DNA of 64,000 nt from an uncultured Nesterenkonia sp. (GCA_947494195.1 CANLUC010000003.1:62001-126000); one strand, 5' to 3'. Shown: positions 1 through 9,171, counted from the stretch's first letter. Numbers and translations are program-made. Notes: generated by a model not told the origin, from the sequence alone.

Positions 1-166
1 CCGCGCCGGGACGGTGCGGGCCAGGGGACTGGTGGGGTATTCCTCCGCCGAACTGCCGCAGATGCTGGGCCGTTCCACCGCGGAGCTGGGTGCGGACCTT
101 GGCCCTGAATATGAACGAGCAGTGATTCACGCAGATGACATCGTCCGCATCGAGACTAGGCTGTGA
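1..166 (+). CDS. proB: Glutamate 5-kinase, C-terminal end (partial)
   Basis: This is the last 54 codons of a gene that begins before the window; the reading frame starts at base 2 and ends with TGA at 164-166. The peptide includes ARGLVGYSSAEL and ERAVIHADDIV, typical of the C-terminal PUA domain of glutamate 5-kinase, which phosphorylates glutamate in the first step of proline synthesis. The gene for the next enzyme, proA, begins at its stop codon, so the two form an operon. The stop overlaps a possible GTG start of proA (GTGA at 163-166). Confidence 0.88.
   Translation, partial: RAGTVRARGLVGYSSAELPQMLGRSTAELGADLGPEYERAVIHADDIVRIETRL
157..162 (+). promoter_or_regulatory. Candidate -10 element for a leaderless proA transcript
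   Basis: TAGGCT lies exactly 12 to 7 bases before the A of the ATG at 169, the spacing expected when transcription starts on the start codon. The same arrangement occurs before several other genes here. It sits in the last codons of proB, so proA may be made both from the proBA message and from its own start. This is an inference from sequence only. Confidence 0.4.
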
Positions 167-168
167 AC

Positions 169-1512
169 ATGGCAGAGGAACAGCAGACCCAGCAGACCGA
201 TCAGGAAGTCGACCAGGACGTTGAGTCAGGCATCCGCGAGGTCACCTCGCGGGCGCGGGCTGCCTCGCGCGGCCTGGGATCCATGGACCGGGAGCACAAG
301 GACCGGACGCTGGCGGACGTCGCGTCCGGACTGCGGGAGTCGGCAGCGTCACTGACCCAGGCCAACGATGAGGACCTGGAGCGCGGCCGTGAGGCCGGGC
401 TCAGCCGCTCGCTGCTGGATCGACTCGCCCTGAGCCCCGAGCGGATCGAGGCTCTTGCCGCGTCCGTGGAAGAGGTCATGGGTCTCAGCGACCCCGTCGG
501 TCGAGTGCTGCAGGGACGGACCCTCCCCAACGGGCTTCGGCTGACCCAGGTCAGCGTCCCGCTGGGTGTCATGGGGGTGATCTACGAAGCCCGGCCCAAC
601 GTGACCGTGGACATCGCGGCGCTGGGCCTGAAGTCAGGAAACGCGGTCATCCTGCGCGGCGGCTCCGCGGCCAAGAGCACCAATGAGATGCTGCTGGCCA
701 TCATCCGCGAGGCGCTGCGCACCACCTCCGTGCCCGTGGACTCCGTGCAGTCCATCGACGCCTATGGCAGGGCCGGCGCCACCGCTTTGATGACCCAGCG
801 CGGCTCCGTGGACGTGCTCATCCCGCGCGGCGGTCACGAACTTATCCAACACGTGGTGCAGAATTCCCGGGTTCCGGTCATCGAGACCGGCGAGGGAAAT
901 GTGCACATCTACATCGACGCCAACGCGAACCCGGAGACCGCCCGGAACATCGTGGTGAACTCCAAGACTTCTCGCCCGAGCGTCTGCAACGCCGCTGAGA
1001 CGCTGCTGCTGCACGCCCAGGCAGAGGACGCAGGCCGTGAGGTTCTGCGCGGGCTGCTGCGCTCTGGAGTGAACCTGCATGTGGATCCCCGGGTGCGGGA
1101 ATGGCTCCCTGCGGAAGAGCCGGCGGACCTCTCGCAGGACCGCGCGCCCTTCGGCACGGTCAGCGAGGCCACCGAGGAAGACTTCGCCACGGAGTTCCAT
1201 GACCTGGAGATGGCGGTCGGCGTGGTGGACTCCCTTGATGACGCGATCAGCCACATCGGCCGGTGGACGACCGGGCACACCGAGGCCATCGTCACCGACT
1301 CGGTGGCCAACGCTGATCGTTTCGTCGCGGAGGTGGATGCGGCGGCGGTCATCGTCAACGCCTCGACGCGCTTCACCGATGGTGGGCAGTTCGGCCTGGG
1401 AGCCGAAGTGGGCATCTCCACCCAGAAGATGCATGCCCGAGGCCCGATGGGCATGGCCGAGCTGACCACCACCAAGTGGGTCGTGCGCGGCGAGGGCCAG
1501 GTCCGTCAATAG
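169..1512 (+). CDS. proA: Glutamate-5-semialdehyde dehydrogenase (gamma-glutamyl phosphate reductase)
   Basis: Reduces gamma-glutamyl phosphate to glutamate 5-semialdehyde with NADPH, the second step of proline synthesis, in the cytoplasm. The 447-residue protein has the usual ProA length plus a short Glu/Gln-rich N-terminus. The family signature VIYEARPNVTVD is present, and the catalytic cysteine is C273 in the context RPSVCNAAETLL. The end FGLGAEVGISTQKMHARGP is also typical. It directly follows proB. Two starts are possible: GTG at 163, overlapping the proB stop, or ATG at 169. I prefer 169 because a TAGGCT element lies 12 bases upstream and no ribosome binding site precedes either codon. 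Confidence 0.95.
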   Translation: MAEEQQTQQTDQEVDQDVESGIREVTSRARAASRGLGSMDREHKDRTLADVASGLRESAASLTQANDEDLERGREAGLSRSLLDRLALSPERIEALAASVEEVMGLSDPVGRVLQGRTLPNGLRLTQVSVPLGVMGVIYEARPNVTVDIAALGLKSGNAVILRGGSAAKSTNEMLLAIIREALRTTSVPVDSVQSIDAYGRAGATALMTQRGSVDVLIPRGGHELIQHVVQNSRVPVIETGEGNVHIYIDANANPETARNIVVNSKTSRPSVCNAAETLLLHAQAEDAGREVLRGLLRSGVNLHVDPRVREWLPAEEPADLSQDRAPFGTVSEATEEDFATEFHDLEMAVGVVDSLDDAISHIGRWTTGHTEAIVTDSVANADRFVAEVDAAAVIVNASTRFTDGGQFGLGAEVGISTQKMHARGPMGMAELTTTKWVVRGEGQVRQ

Positions 1513-1578
1513 TTCCCGTACACTGGGGACCGATAAATCCGCGTTCACATCGTCGTTCATCCCATATGAGGGAGAAGC

Positions 1579-1764
1579 ATGCTCAACCTGCACGTGCTCG
1601 CCACCGTCCTCGGCGCCGAGACTGAAGAACACCACGCGCTGCCGATCGAGGCGCACTGGTACGGCATCATCATGTTCGCCCTGCTGCTCCTGCTGCTGCT
1701 GGTGACGCTGGGCTTCGCCAACAAGGGCCGCGAGCTGCCAGCCCAGGCCCACGGCGACCACTGA
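1579..1764 (+). CDS. Small single-span membrane protein, conserved hypothetical
   Basis: A 61-residue protein with one hydrophobic helix at about residues 30-46 (Met-Phe-Ala then a run of seven leucines), a His-rich N-terminal stretch ([14 protein letters not shown]) and a charged C-terminus. The start is supported by GAGGGAGAAGC just before ATG. It lies between proA and nadD, with nadD beginning 5 bases after its stop, so it is probably in the same transcript. Small proteins of this kind are common between proA and nadD in Micrococcaceae. No function is known to me. A TACACT at 1519-1524 could be a local -10 element. Confidence 0.75.
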   Translation: MLNLHVLATVLGAETEEHHALPIEAHWYGIIMFALLLLLLLVTLGFANKGRELPAQAHGDH

Positions 1765-1769
1765 CGCCG

Positions 1770-2420
1770 TTGGCTCAACGACACCCGCGGGTCGCCGCCA
1801 CCTCTGAGCGCGCGCCCGGTCCGCTCCGACTGGGGATCATGGGTGGAACCTTCGACCCGATCCACCACGGACACCTGGTGGCCGCCAGCGAGGTCGCGAC
1901 GGAGTTCGAGCTCGACGAGGTCATCTTCGTGCCCACCGGACAGCCCTGGCAGAAGGCGGGTCGCGAGGTGGCGGAGGCCGAGCACCGCTATCTGCTCACC
2001 GTGGTGGCCACCGCCGCCAACCCCCGCTTCACCGTCTCGCGCGTGGACATCGACCGAGGTGGGGCCACCTACACCATTGACACGCTGCGGGACTTCCGCG
2101 AGATGTATCCGGATGCCGAACTGTTCTTCATCACCGGGGCAGACGCGATGGCGCAGATCATGTCCTGGAAGAACGTCGATGAGCTCTGGGAGCTCGCCCA
2201 CTTCGTCTCGGTGACCCGGCCGGGCTACATCTCCGAGGACTTCGGACGCACCAACGAGATCTCGCTCATGGAGATCCCGGCGATGGCGATCTCCTCCACC
2301 GACTGTCGAGAGCGCGTGCGGGCCGAGAAGCCCGTCTGGTACCTGGTCCCCGACGGCGTCGTGCAGTACATCGCCAAGCATCGGCTCTATCAGTCGGATT
2401 CCACCTCCTCCGCGCGTTGA
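1770..2420 (+). CDS. nadD: Nicotinate-nucleotide adenylyltransferase
   Basis: Transfers AMP from ATP to nicotinate mononucleotide, giving deamido-NAD in NAD synthesis. The 216-residue protein has the nucleotidyltransferase motif [15 protein letters not shown] (HxGH-type ATP site, about residues 22-36) and the C-terminal [10 protein letters not shown] motif that binds ATP phosphates. The longest frame begins with TTG at 1770, five bases after the preceding stop, which gives an N-terminal extension of about 20 residues before the conserved core; no better start with a ribosome binding site is visible. It sits in the usual actinobacterial order nadD, acidic membrane protein, rsfS. Confidence 0.93.
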   Translation: MAQRHPRVAATSERAPGPLRLGIMGGTFDPIHHGHLVAASEVATEFELDEVIFVPTGQPWQKAGREVAEAEHRYLLTVVATAANPRFTVSRVDIDRGGATYTIDTLRDFREMYPDAELFFITGADAMAQIMSWKNVDELWELAHFVSVTRPGYISEDFGRTNEISLMEIPAMAISSTDCRERVRAEKPVWYLVPDGVVQYIAKHRLYQSDSTSSAR

Positions 2421-2547
2421 GCGTGCCGGACCGCCGTGGCGCGACATACGATGGACAGTGGTGCTCCATCGATGAGACCGATCAATTGGCAGGCAATGTT
2501 CTGGCTCGGGCAGCACAGCCTGACCAGGGCCTTCAGGAGGCTGGACG

Positions 2548-3879
2548 ATGACCGCAGAGAACACCGAGTCGACTGACGCCTCGGGCGGAGATGACCTGCG
2601 CGCCAGGTATCTGCCGGTCTCACGCAAGGAGCTGCGCCGCCGCCGAGAGGCCGAGCTCGCTGCCGAACGCGCCGCCACGGGCTCAAACGAGGACAGCGCT
2701 GACCTCCAGACTCCCAGTGGGGCCGATGCGGAAGATCTCGATGACGCGGAGCAGCCACTCCCGTCGGCGGTCTCAGCAGAGACGCCCGGAGGAGCCTTGG
2801 AGTCGGAGGACCGCGAAGACTCCTCAGAAGACCCCGCCGCCCAGGATGCTCCTGAGGCCGAGCCGGAGCCGGAGCCCGAGCCTTGGGGCTTCACCTCACC
2901 GATCCCGAGAGCCTCCGCGACCGCCGGGTCGCCGACGCCGGATCATCAGAACCTCCCGGAAGAGCGGCCCGAGGACTCCGAGAACCACGATGGTGACCAC
3001 GGCGCCGCGGATCTCGATGAGGTTGACCCGGCGGGTGTCGCTGATAACGAAGACATTCCTGAGGCTGACGACACTGTTGACACTGGTGCCGAAGACACTG
3101 TTGACACTGGTGCCGAAGACACTGTTGACACTGATGACGAAGACCTCGCGGATGATGAGAGTGCGGTCGCTGAAGAGGCCCAGCTGGACGAGGAGGAGGT
3201 CTCTGGAGCCGAAGACGCCGGTCTGCCGGAGGATCGTGCGGAGACCGACGAGGAAGAGACCGACGGGCACTCGCTGAGCCTGCCCGAGCCTCCGCGGACG
3301 GACGCCTCCTCCGCGCGCCCGCAGGATCTGCCCGGCACGGAGATCGAAGATGAGGACGAGGCCCCGGTGCCCGCCTCCAGAAAATCCCGTCGCAGCCTGC
3401 GCTTGACCGGCAGCATGTCTGTGCTCTCCCAGGAGAAGCTGGCGGAGCTCAACGAGATCCACCAAACGGTGATCGCCAACGATGACCCGAACCGCGTCGA
3501 CCCTGAGCTGCTGAAGAAGCAGCAGGCGCTGGCCGCCCGCGCCATGCAGGCGAACCAGGAACGCCGCCGGGCGGAACAGGTCGAGGCCGAGCGGGACGAG
3601 CGCATGCGCCGTCGTCGGCTTCTTCCAGAATCCGAGGTGATCACGCGCAAAGCGCTGCGCGCGCATATGGAGTCCGACGAAGCCGAGGAACACACCGACT
3701 ACGCCACCGGGTCCATCGAGCCCATCCAGGCCCGGGGCGCGCACGGCCTCGAGATCGACGCGATGGTCGAGCACAGCACCCGCCAAGGTGCACGTCAGTC
3801 CATGATGGGGTGGCTTGTGATCATTCTCGCGGTGCTGCTGGTGATCGCCGTCGGCGTCGTTCTCTCATTCATCCTCTAA
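2548..3879 (+). CDS. Acidic, tail-anchored membrane protein of unknown function
   Basis: A 443-residue protein starting at ATG 2548 behind CAGGAGG. An N-terminal basic patch (SRKELRRRREAE, about residues 24-35) is followed by about 220 residues very rich in Asp, Glu, Ser and Ala, probably disordered. Then come a basic helical section (about 280-370) and one C-terminal membrane helix (GWLVIILAVLLVIAVGVVL). The acidic part includes three tandem 8-residue units at 3070-3141. The gene sits between nadD and rsfS, as similar proteins do in related genera. The shape suggests a cytoplasmic, membrane-tethered scaffold or envelope-associated factor, but I cannot assign a function. Confidence 0.8.
   Translation: MTAENTESTDASGGDDLRARYLPVSRKELRRRREAELAAERAATGSNEDSADLQTPSGADAEDLDDAEQPLPSAVSAETPGGALESEDREDSSEDPAAQDAPEAEPEPEPEPWGFTSPIPRASATAGSPTPDHQNLPEERPEDSENHDGDHGAADLDEVDPAGVADNEDIPEADDTVDTGAEDTVDTGAEDTVDTDDEDLADDESAVAEEAQLDEEEVSGAEDAGLPEDRAETDEEETDGHSLSLPEPPRTDASSARPQDLPGTEIEDEDEAPVPASRKSRRSLRLTGSMSVLSQEKLAELNEIHQTVIANDDPNRVDPELLKKQQALAARAMQANQERRRAEQVEAERDERMRRRRLLPESEVITRKALRAHMESDEAEEHTDYATGSIEPIQARGAHGLEIDAMVEHSTRQGARQSMMGWLVIILAVLLVIAVGVVLSFIL
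3070..3141 (+). repeat. Three 24-bp tandem repeats inside the acidic protein gene
   Basis: Units at 3070-3093, 3094-3117 and 3118-3141 encode DTVDTGAE, DTVDTGAE and DTVDTDDE. The first two units are identical; the third differs at the codons for residues 6 and 7. The units use ACT and GTT codons, which are uncommon in the neighbouring genes. Confidence 0.92.
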
Positions 3880-3891
3880 GCTGGGACGTCT

Positions 3892-4263
3892 ATGGCTATC
3901 ACCGAACTTGTGCTCACCGAACTCCGCACCGCCGCCTCAGCGGCCGCGGACAAACTCGCCACGAACATCGTAGGACTGGACGTGGGGGAGCGGCTGGGCA
4001 TCACCGACGCCTTCCTGGTCTGCTCCGCACCCTCTGAACGGCAAATCGGCGCCATCGTCGACGAAGTCGAACGTCAGCTCAAAGAGACCCACGGCTCCTC
4101 CCCGCTGCGCCGCGAGGGACGCGGAACCGGCACCTGGGTGCTGCTCGACTATGGTCACATGGTCATCCACGTTCAGCACGAGGAAGAGCGTGCAGTCTAT
4201 GGTTTGGATCGGCTCTACGCCGACGTCGACAAGGTTGATCTCCAGCTTCCCGAAACCGCCTAG
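3892..4263 (+). CDS. rsfS: Ribosome silencing factor RsfS (Iojap/DUF143 family)
   Basis: Binds ribosomal protein L14 and prevents joining of the ribosomal subunits when nutrients are short. The 123-residue length is typical. Family features visible are NIVGLDVGERLGITDAFLV near residues 24-42, the LRREGRGTGTWVLLDYG block in the middle and HVQHEEERAVYGLDRLY near the end. ATG 3892 follows the previous gene by 12 bases. A TAAGCT sequence at 3877-3882 overlaps the preceding stop and could start a short separate message. The gene is followed by a tRNA gene with its own promoter. Confidence 0.95.
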   Translation: MAITELVLTELRTAASAAADKLATNIVGLDVGERLGITDAFLVCSAPSERQIGAIVDEVERQLKETHGSSPLRREGRGTGTWVLLDYGHMVIHVQHEEERAVYGLDRLYADVDKVDLQLPETA

Positions 4264-4326
4264 GTTCGCGGTTAAGCCCCAGGTCAGCGCCTGGGCCACG
4301 GTGGCTTCCGGATACTGCGCGTCGAT

Positions 4327-4356
4327 TTGCACAGCACTTCAGGTTCACAGTACAGT
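4327..4356 (+). promoter_or_regulatory. Promoter of the tRNA-Ala gene
   Basis: TTGCAC at 4327-4332 and TACAGT at 4351-4356 are separated by 18 bases and lie about 55 bases before the mature tRNA 5' end. They fit a housekeeping sigma-70 promoter. The leader between them and the tRNA would be removed by RNase P. Confidence 0.55.
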
Positions 4357-4410
4357 AGGGGAGTTGCCGCGGCCCGGACGATGATCCGGAGGGCAGATGC
4401 ACAACATCAT

Positions 4411-4486
4411 GGGGGTATGGCGCAGCTGGTAGCGCGTCCGCATGGCATGCGGAAGGTCAGGGGTTCGAATCCCCTTACCTCCACCA
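4411..4486 (+). tRNA. tRNA-Ala (anticodon GGC)
   Basis: Full cloverleaf. The acceptor stem pairs 4411-4417 (GGGGGTA) with 4476-4482 (TACCTCC) with one G-T pair. The D stem is GCGC/GCGC, the anticodon stem is TCCGC/GCGGA with loop ATGGCAT (anticodon 4444-4446), and the T arm is AGGGG-TTCGAAT-CCCCT. The discriminator base is A at 4483 and the CCA end is encoded at 4484-4486. Confidence 0.97.
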
Positions 4487-4489
4487 CGA

Positions 4490-4529
4490 GAATCAGGCCC
4501 GAAGTCCACCCGGACTTCGGGCCTGATTC
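4490..4529 (+). terminator. Terminator hairpin after tRNA-Ala
   Basis: A perfect 18-bp stem (4490-4507 with 4512-4529) and a 4-base loop, starting 3 bases after the tRNA CCA end. There is no long T run; CTTTT follows about 20 bases later. Confidence 0.85.
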
Positions 4530-4657
4530 GTCTCCGGACACTTTTCGAGCCGAATCAGCTCATGAATCTGCGGCGTGTGAGACCTGACCTCGGCGGTGAC
4601 TGCTGATCCAGGAGTAGGGTGGGAAGCAACGTCACAGCCAACCCTGGAGGTTCTCCT

Positions 4658-5647
4658 ATGCAGCATCGTGTCCTCGGCCGCACCGGTCGCGAAGTGTCCA
4701 CCATCGGTCTTGGAACCTGGCAGTTCGGCGGCGACTTCGGCCGCGTCGAAGAAGCCGATGCCTATGCCGTCATGGACGCCGCAGCCGAACATGAGGTCAC
4801 CCTGTTCGACACCGCCGACGTCTACGGCGATGGACTCAGCGAACAGCTGATCGGCAAGTGGCTGGCCAAGAACCCCTCCTGGACGGGAATGGTCGCCACC
4901 AAGATGATCCGCCGTGCCGAGGAGCCCAGCCTCGCCTACGCCACAGCGGAGAACTTCCAGGCCTGGATCGATCGCTCCCGGAAGAACCTCGGGATGGACA
5001 CGCTGGACCTGGTGCAGCTGCACTGCCCCACAGATGACGTCTACAGCTCCGATGCGGTGTTCGATCGCCTCGATGCGCTGGTGGAATCCGGCGCCATCGC
5101 CCACTACGGCGTGAGCGTGGAGACTGTCGACCAGGCCCTCACCGCGATCGCGCGGCCCAACGTCGCCTCGGTGCAGATCATTCTCAACGCCTTCCGGCAG
5201 AAGCCTCTCGAGGCTGTGCTGCCCGCGGCCCGGGAGGCAGGAGTGGGCATCATCGCCCGCGTCCCCCTGGCCAGCGGCCTGCTCAGCGGACGCTATACCA
5301 AGGACACCACGTTTGAGGAGACCGATCACCGCAGCTACAACCGCTCCGGTGACGCCTTCGACATCGGGGAGACTTTCTCCGGGGTCGACTTCGCCACCGG
5401 GGTCGACGCCGCCGCCGAGTTCTCCGAGCTTGCCCAGCACGAGGGTCTGAAGCCGACGACGGCGGCACTCGCCTGGATCACCCAGTGCTCCGGCGTCAGC
5501 ACCGTCATCCCGGGAGCGCGCAATCCCGAGCAGGCACGTCAGAACGCGGAGGCCGGGTCCGCCCCGCAGCTCTCCGATTCCTTCCAGCAGGGCGTCAAGG
5601 CGCTCTACGAAGAACGGATCGCGCCAGCAGTGCACGACCGCTGGTGA
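4658..5647 (+). CDS. Aldo/keto reductase
   Basis: A 329-residue protein of the aldo/keto reductase superfamily, which reduces aldehydes or ketones with NADPH on a TIM barrel. The start ATG at 4658 follows CTGGAGG and gives the standard opening MQHRVLGRTGREVSTIGLGTW. The catalytic set is visible: Asp in LFDTADVYGDG with its Tyr, Lys in VATKMIR, and His in LVQLHCP. The late block STVIPGARNPEQARQNAEA is the NADP-binding end of the barrel. The substrate cannot be told. The next gene, an SDR fusion, follows by 28 bases on the same strand and may be cotranscribed. Confidence 0.93.
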   Translation: MQHRVLGRTGREVSTIGLGTWQFGGDFGRVEEADAYAVMDAAAEHEVTLFDTADVYGDGLSEQLIGKWLAKNPSWTGMVATKMIRRAEEPSLAYATAENFQAWIDRSRKNLGMDTLDLVQLHCPTDDVYSSDAVFDRLDALVESGAIAHYGVSVETVDQALTAIARPNVASVQIILNAFRQKPLEAVLPAAREAGVGIIARVPLASGLLSGRYTKDTTFEETDHRSYNRSGDAFDIGETFSGVDFATGVDAAAEFSELAQHEGLKPTTAALAWITQCSGVSTVIPGARNPEQARQNAEAGSAPQLSDSFQQGVKALYEERIAPAVHDRW

Positions 5648-5675
5648 CGCCGTCTGAGAATCCCCAGGAGACCAC

Positions 5676-7274
5676 ATGCGCATCGCCGTCATAGGAGCCA
5701 CCGGCAACGTCGGGACAGCCGTGCTCGAGCACCTGAGCAGCCGCCCCGAGGTGGAGTCCATCCTGGGAGTCGCCCGTCGACTTCCCGACACCGACGCCGC
5801 ACCCTATGCAGCAGCGCAGTGGCATCAGGCTGATATCCAGTACCGCGGGGTCATCCCCGAGCTTGCCCAGGCGCTGCAGGGCTGCGACGCGGTGATCCAC
5901 CTGGCCTGGCTCATCCAGCCCAACAGTGAGCGCAGCCTGCTGCGCCGGGTCAACGTGGACGGCACCCGCCATGTGCTGCAGGCAGCCGCCCGCGCCGGCG
6001 TCCGTCAGGCCGTGGTGGCCTCCTCGGTCGGGGTCTATTCTCCGGCCGAGGATGCCAGCCCGCGCGATGAGAACTGGCCCACCGAGGGGATTCCCGGTTC
6101 GCACTACAGCGTGGACAAGGTCGCCCAAGAACGGGTCATGGACGAGTTTCTCCAGCAGCACCCCGATTTCTCGCTGGCACGGCTGCGACCGGGTCTCGTG
6201 TTCCAACGCGGTGCCGGATCGGAGATCCAGCGCTACTTCGCCGGGGAGCTGGCCCCGGTTCAGCTGCTCCAGGTCCTGAGACCGCCGGTGGTTCCGCTGC
6301 CGGCCGGGGTCCGGACACAGGCAGTGCACGCTGAAGATCTGGCCGCCGCCTATGCCCAGGCTGCGGTGCTGGGGGCGCATGGTGCGTTCAACATCTGCGC
6401 CGACGATCTGCTCGACGGACAGGCCATTGCTCGGGTCACCTCCGGGGCGGGCCCGCTTGCGCTTCAGCTGCCGCTTCCCGCGAACGTGGTCAGGGCGCTC
6501 ATCAAGGCGGCGCACCGCGCGCGGGTGCTCCCGATGGATGAGGGGTGGCTGGACCTGGCGCGTCACGTCCCGGTGATGGACGCGACCAAGGCCCGGGACC
6601 AGCTGGACTGGTCTCCCCGGTACACCGCGGCCGAAGCCCTGGAAGAACTGATCCAGGGCATGGCGGCGGGGGAGGGGAGGCCCTCGGTGCCGCTGCGTCC
6701 GCGCGAACTGAACGCTCGGGACCGCTCTGAGCTGCCTGCGAAGAACCACGAGCTGGACGACCAGGTCGACCCCGTGCTGCTTCGCCACTACATGGCGGAT
6801 CACCTGGCCGGCGCCACCGTGGGGGTCAATCGCATCAAACGGATGTCCGCAGACTACGTGGACACCCCCGTCTTCCCGGAGATCTCGGAGGCCGCAGAAG
6901 CGATCAGGCGTGAACGGGTCTTCCTCATCGAGCTGATGAAGCGACAGGGCTTTCCCCGCGCCATGGGCTCCGCTGCGATGGCATGGGCAGGGGAGCGGGT
7001 GGGAAGACTCAAGCCCAATGGTCGGCTTCCGTTGGACCGTTCACCCTCGACCCTCGTGCTGGAAGCCGAGATGATGCTCTCCGCCGTCACCGGCAAGCTG
7101 CACGGCTGGTCCACGATGAAGGAACATGCCCACGCCCTCGGGGTCGACCCGGCGGTCTTCCAGTCCCTGATCGACGATGCCGAGGTCCAGCGTGACCAGC
7201 TGGAGACCGTGCATCGCTACGCCCGCCGCCGAGCCTTCCGGACCGAGCGCGAGACCTTCGAGAAGACACGATGA
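5676..7274 (+). CDS. NAD-dependent epimerase/dehydratase fused to a C-terminal helical domain
   Basis: A 532-residue protein starting at ATG 5676 (CCAGGAGACCAC upstream). Residues 1 to about 325 form an extended short-chain dehydrogenase: GATGNVG nucleotide loop near residue 7, and YSVDK active-site Tyr144/Lys148. After a linker, residues about 360-532 form an all-helical domain (HYMADHLAGATVGVNRIKRM ... RVGRLKPNGRL ... GKLHGWSTMKEHA). I recall the latter as a stand-alone family of about 170 residues in other actinobacteria, possibly ferritin-like, function unknown. The fusion suggests the two parts act together. It follows the aldo/keto reductase gene. Confidence 0.85.
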   Translation: MRIAVIGATGNVGTAVLEHLSSRPEVESILGVARRLPDTDAAPYAAAQWHQADIQYRGVIPELAQALQGCDAVIHLAWLIQPNSERSLLRRVNVDGTRHVLQAAARAGVRQAVVASSVGVYSPAEDASPRDENWPTEGIPGSHYSVDKVAQERVMDEFLQQHPDFSLARLRPGLVFQRGAGSEIQRYFAGELAPVQLLQVLRPPVVPLPAGVRTQAVHAEDLAAAYAQAAVLGAHGAFNICADDLLDGQAIARVTSGAGPLALQLPLPANVVRALIKAAHRARVLPMDEGWLDLARHVPVMDATKARDQLDWSPRYTAAEALEELIQGMAAGEGRPSVPLRPRELNARDRSELPAKNHELDDQVDPVLLRHYMADHLAGATVGVNRIKRMSADYVDTPVFPEISEAAEAIRRERVFLIELMKRQGFPRAMGSAAMAWAGERVGRLKPNGRLPLDRSPSTLVLEAEMMLSAVTGKLHGWSTMKEHAHALGVDPAVFQSLIDDAEVQRDQLETVHRYARRRAFRTERETFEKTR

Positions 7275-7288
7275 CAGCCTTGTTCTGA

Positions 7289-7300
7289 ATTACTCGTAAT
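7289..7300. promoter_or_regulatory. Operator-like palindrome upstream of katA
   Basis: ATTAC-TC-GTAAT is a 12-bp inverted repeat in an AT-rich patch, about 125 bases before the catalase start and just after the previous gene. Iron or peroxide sensors of the Fur/PerR type bind AT-rich inverted repeats near catalase genes, so this is a candidate site. The match to any known box is weak. Confidence 0.35.
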
Positions 7301-7425
7301 AACAGGGTGAGCTTGCTAAGCTCGGGAGAGTCCACCCCATCAGCCTGCCCATCATGAGGCGGGCCGGTCCGGGCCCCGCGAGTCGTCGAGACTCCGGCGC
7401 CGGACTGCAGCGAAAGGAGACCGAA

Positions 7426-9105
7426 TTGGCACAGACCGATCCGATCCTGACCACTCGACAGGGCCACCCTGTCGCCAATAACCAGAACCAGCGCACCGTG
7501 GGCAACCGCGGACCCGCCACGCTGGAGAACTACCAGTTCCTCGAGAAGATCAGCCACTTCGACCGTGAGCGGATTCCTGAGCGCGTCGTCCATGCACGCG
7601 GTTTCGTCGCCTACGGCGAGTTCGAGGCCACCGGCATGATCGGCGACGAGCCGGCGTCGAAGTACACCCGCGCCAAGCTCTTCCAGGAAGCCGGGAAGAA
7701 GACCGATCTGGCCATCCGCTTCTCCACCGTCATCGGCGGCCGGGACTCCTCGGAGTCGGCCCGTGACCCCCGAGGCTTCGCGGTGAAGTTCTACACCGAG
7801 GACGGCAACTGGGACCTCGTGGGCAACAACCTTCCGGTGTTCTTCATCCGCGACGCGATCAAGTTCCCCGACGTGATCCACTCGCTGAAGCCAGATCCGA
7901 TCACCTTCCGCCAGGAGCCCAACCGCATCCTGGACTTCATGGGCCAGACCCCCGAGTCGATGCACATGCTGACCCATCTCTTCAGCCCGCGCGGCATCCC
8001 GGCGACCTACCGTCACATGGAGGGCTTCGGCGTCAACACCTACAAGATGGTGAACGCCGAAGGCAAGACCGTCCTGGTGAAGTACCACTTCCACCCGCGC
8101 TCCGGCGTCGCCTCCATGACAGAGGCCGAGGCCGCCAAGGTCCAGGGTCAGGACCTCGGGCACGCCTCCAAGGACCTCTTCGAGGCGATCGAACGCGGCG
8201 ACTTCCCGCAGTGGGATGTCCATGTCCAGATCATGGAAGACCACGAGCACCCCGAGCTCGGCTGGGATCCGCTGGATGACACCAAGATCTGGCCCGAGGA
8301 TCAGTTCCCGCTGCGCAAGATCGGCGTGATGACGCTGAACCGCAACGTGGATGACCACCACAACGAGAACGAGCAGATCGCCATGGGCACCGGTGTCCTG
8401 GTCGACGGACTGGACTTCTCGGATGACAAGATGCTGGTCGGCCGGACGTTCTCCTACTCGGACGCCCAGCGCTACCGCGTCGGTGCGAACTACCTGCAGC
8501 TGCCGGTGAACCAGCCCAAGGGCCGCGATGGCCGGGTCTACACGAACCAGCGCGGCGGAGTGATGTCCTTCGGCAACGATGTGCACCCCGAGCAGAACCC
8601 GCACGTGAACTACCAGCCGTCCATCCACAACGGACTGCACGAGTCCCCGGAGCCGCAGCCGAACAACGCGCCGGCCGTGGGTGGCCAGGTGGTGCAGGCG
8701 AACCTGGATCGTCGCAACGACTACCTCCAGGCCCGGGGCCGTTACAACACCATGATGGACTGGGAGCGCGACGAACTGATCAATGTGCTCACCGGAATGC
8801 TGGAGCAGTCCGAGCGGGACGTCCAGGAACGCATCGTCTGGCACTTCTTCATGATCCACGATGACTACGGTCAGCGGATCGCGAAGAACATCGGTCTGAC
8901 GGTGGATGACGTCAAGCACCTGAAGCCACTGGCAGTGCAGAACTTCACCGAGGAGGAGGAGCAGCGTCTCGCGAACCTCGGAAACAATGGGGACACCATT
9001 GATCCTGAGGCGTGGGGGACCTGGACCGCATCCGTGGAGAACCGCCAGGCCTCCGGCGAAGATGTGCTCGCCGGCACGCTGGGAAGCCCCAGCTACAGCC
9101 AGTGA
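7426..9105 (+). CDS. katA: Haem catalase, monofunctional
   Basis: Breaks hydrogen peroxide into water and oxygen. The 559-residue protein shows the distal His in [14 protein letters not shown], the Asn in [11 protein letters not shown], and the haem-ligand Tyr region [19 protein letters not shown]. The frame is open further upstream, but TTG at 7426 is the best start: AAGGAGA lies 7 bases before it and the next residues ([15 protein letters not shown]) match usual catalase N-termini. It is somewhat longer than the small-subunit catalases. A strong hairpin follows. Downstream genes on the other strand (general-stress SDR, zinc dehydrogenase) suggest an oxidative or osmotic stress neighbourhood. 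Confidence 0.95.
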   Translation: MAQTDPILTTRQGHPVANNQNQRTVGNRGPATLENYQFLEKISHFDRERIPERVVHARGFVAYGEFEATGMIGDEPASKYTRAKLFQEAGKKTDLAIRFSTVIGGRDSSESARDPRGFAVKFYTEDGNWDLVGNNLPVFFIRDAIKFPDVIHSLKPDPITFRQEPNRILDFMGQTPESMHMLTHLFSPRGIPATYRHMEGFGVNTYKMVNAEGKTVLVKYHFHPRSGVASMTEAEAAKVQGQDLGHASKDLFEAIERGDFPQWDVHVQIMEDHEHPELGWDPLDDTKIWPEDQFPLRKIGVMTLNRNVDDHHNENEQIAMGTGVLVDGLDFSDDKMLVGRTFSYSDAQRYRVGANYLQLPVNQPKGRDGRVYTNQRGGVMSFGNDVHPEQNPHVNYQPSIHNGLHESPEPQPNNAPAVGGQVVQANLDRRNDYLQARGRYNTMMDWERDELINVLTGMLEQSERDVQERIVWHFFMIHDDYGQRIAKNIGLTVDDVKHLKPLAVQNFTEEEEQRLANLGNNGDTIDPEAWGTWTASVENRQASGEDVLAGTLGSPSYSQ

Positions 9106-9171
9106 GCCAGTTGTTGCTCCGCGGCATGACTCGAGACCTCGAGCCGTGCCGCTGAGCGTGCTTCGCTGAGA

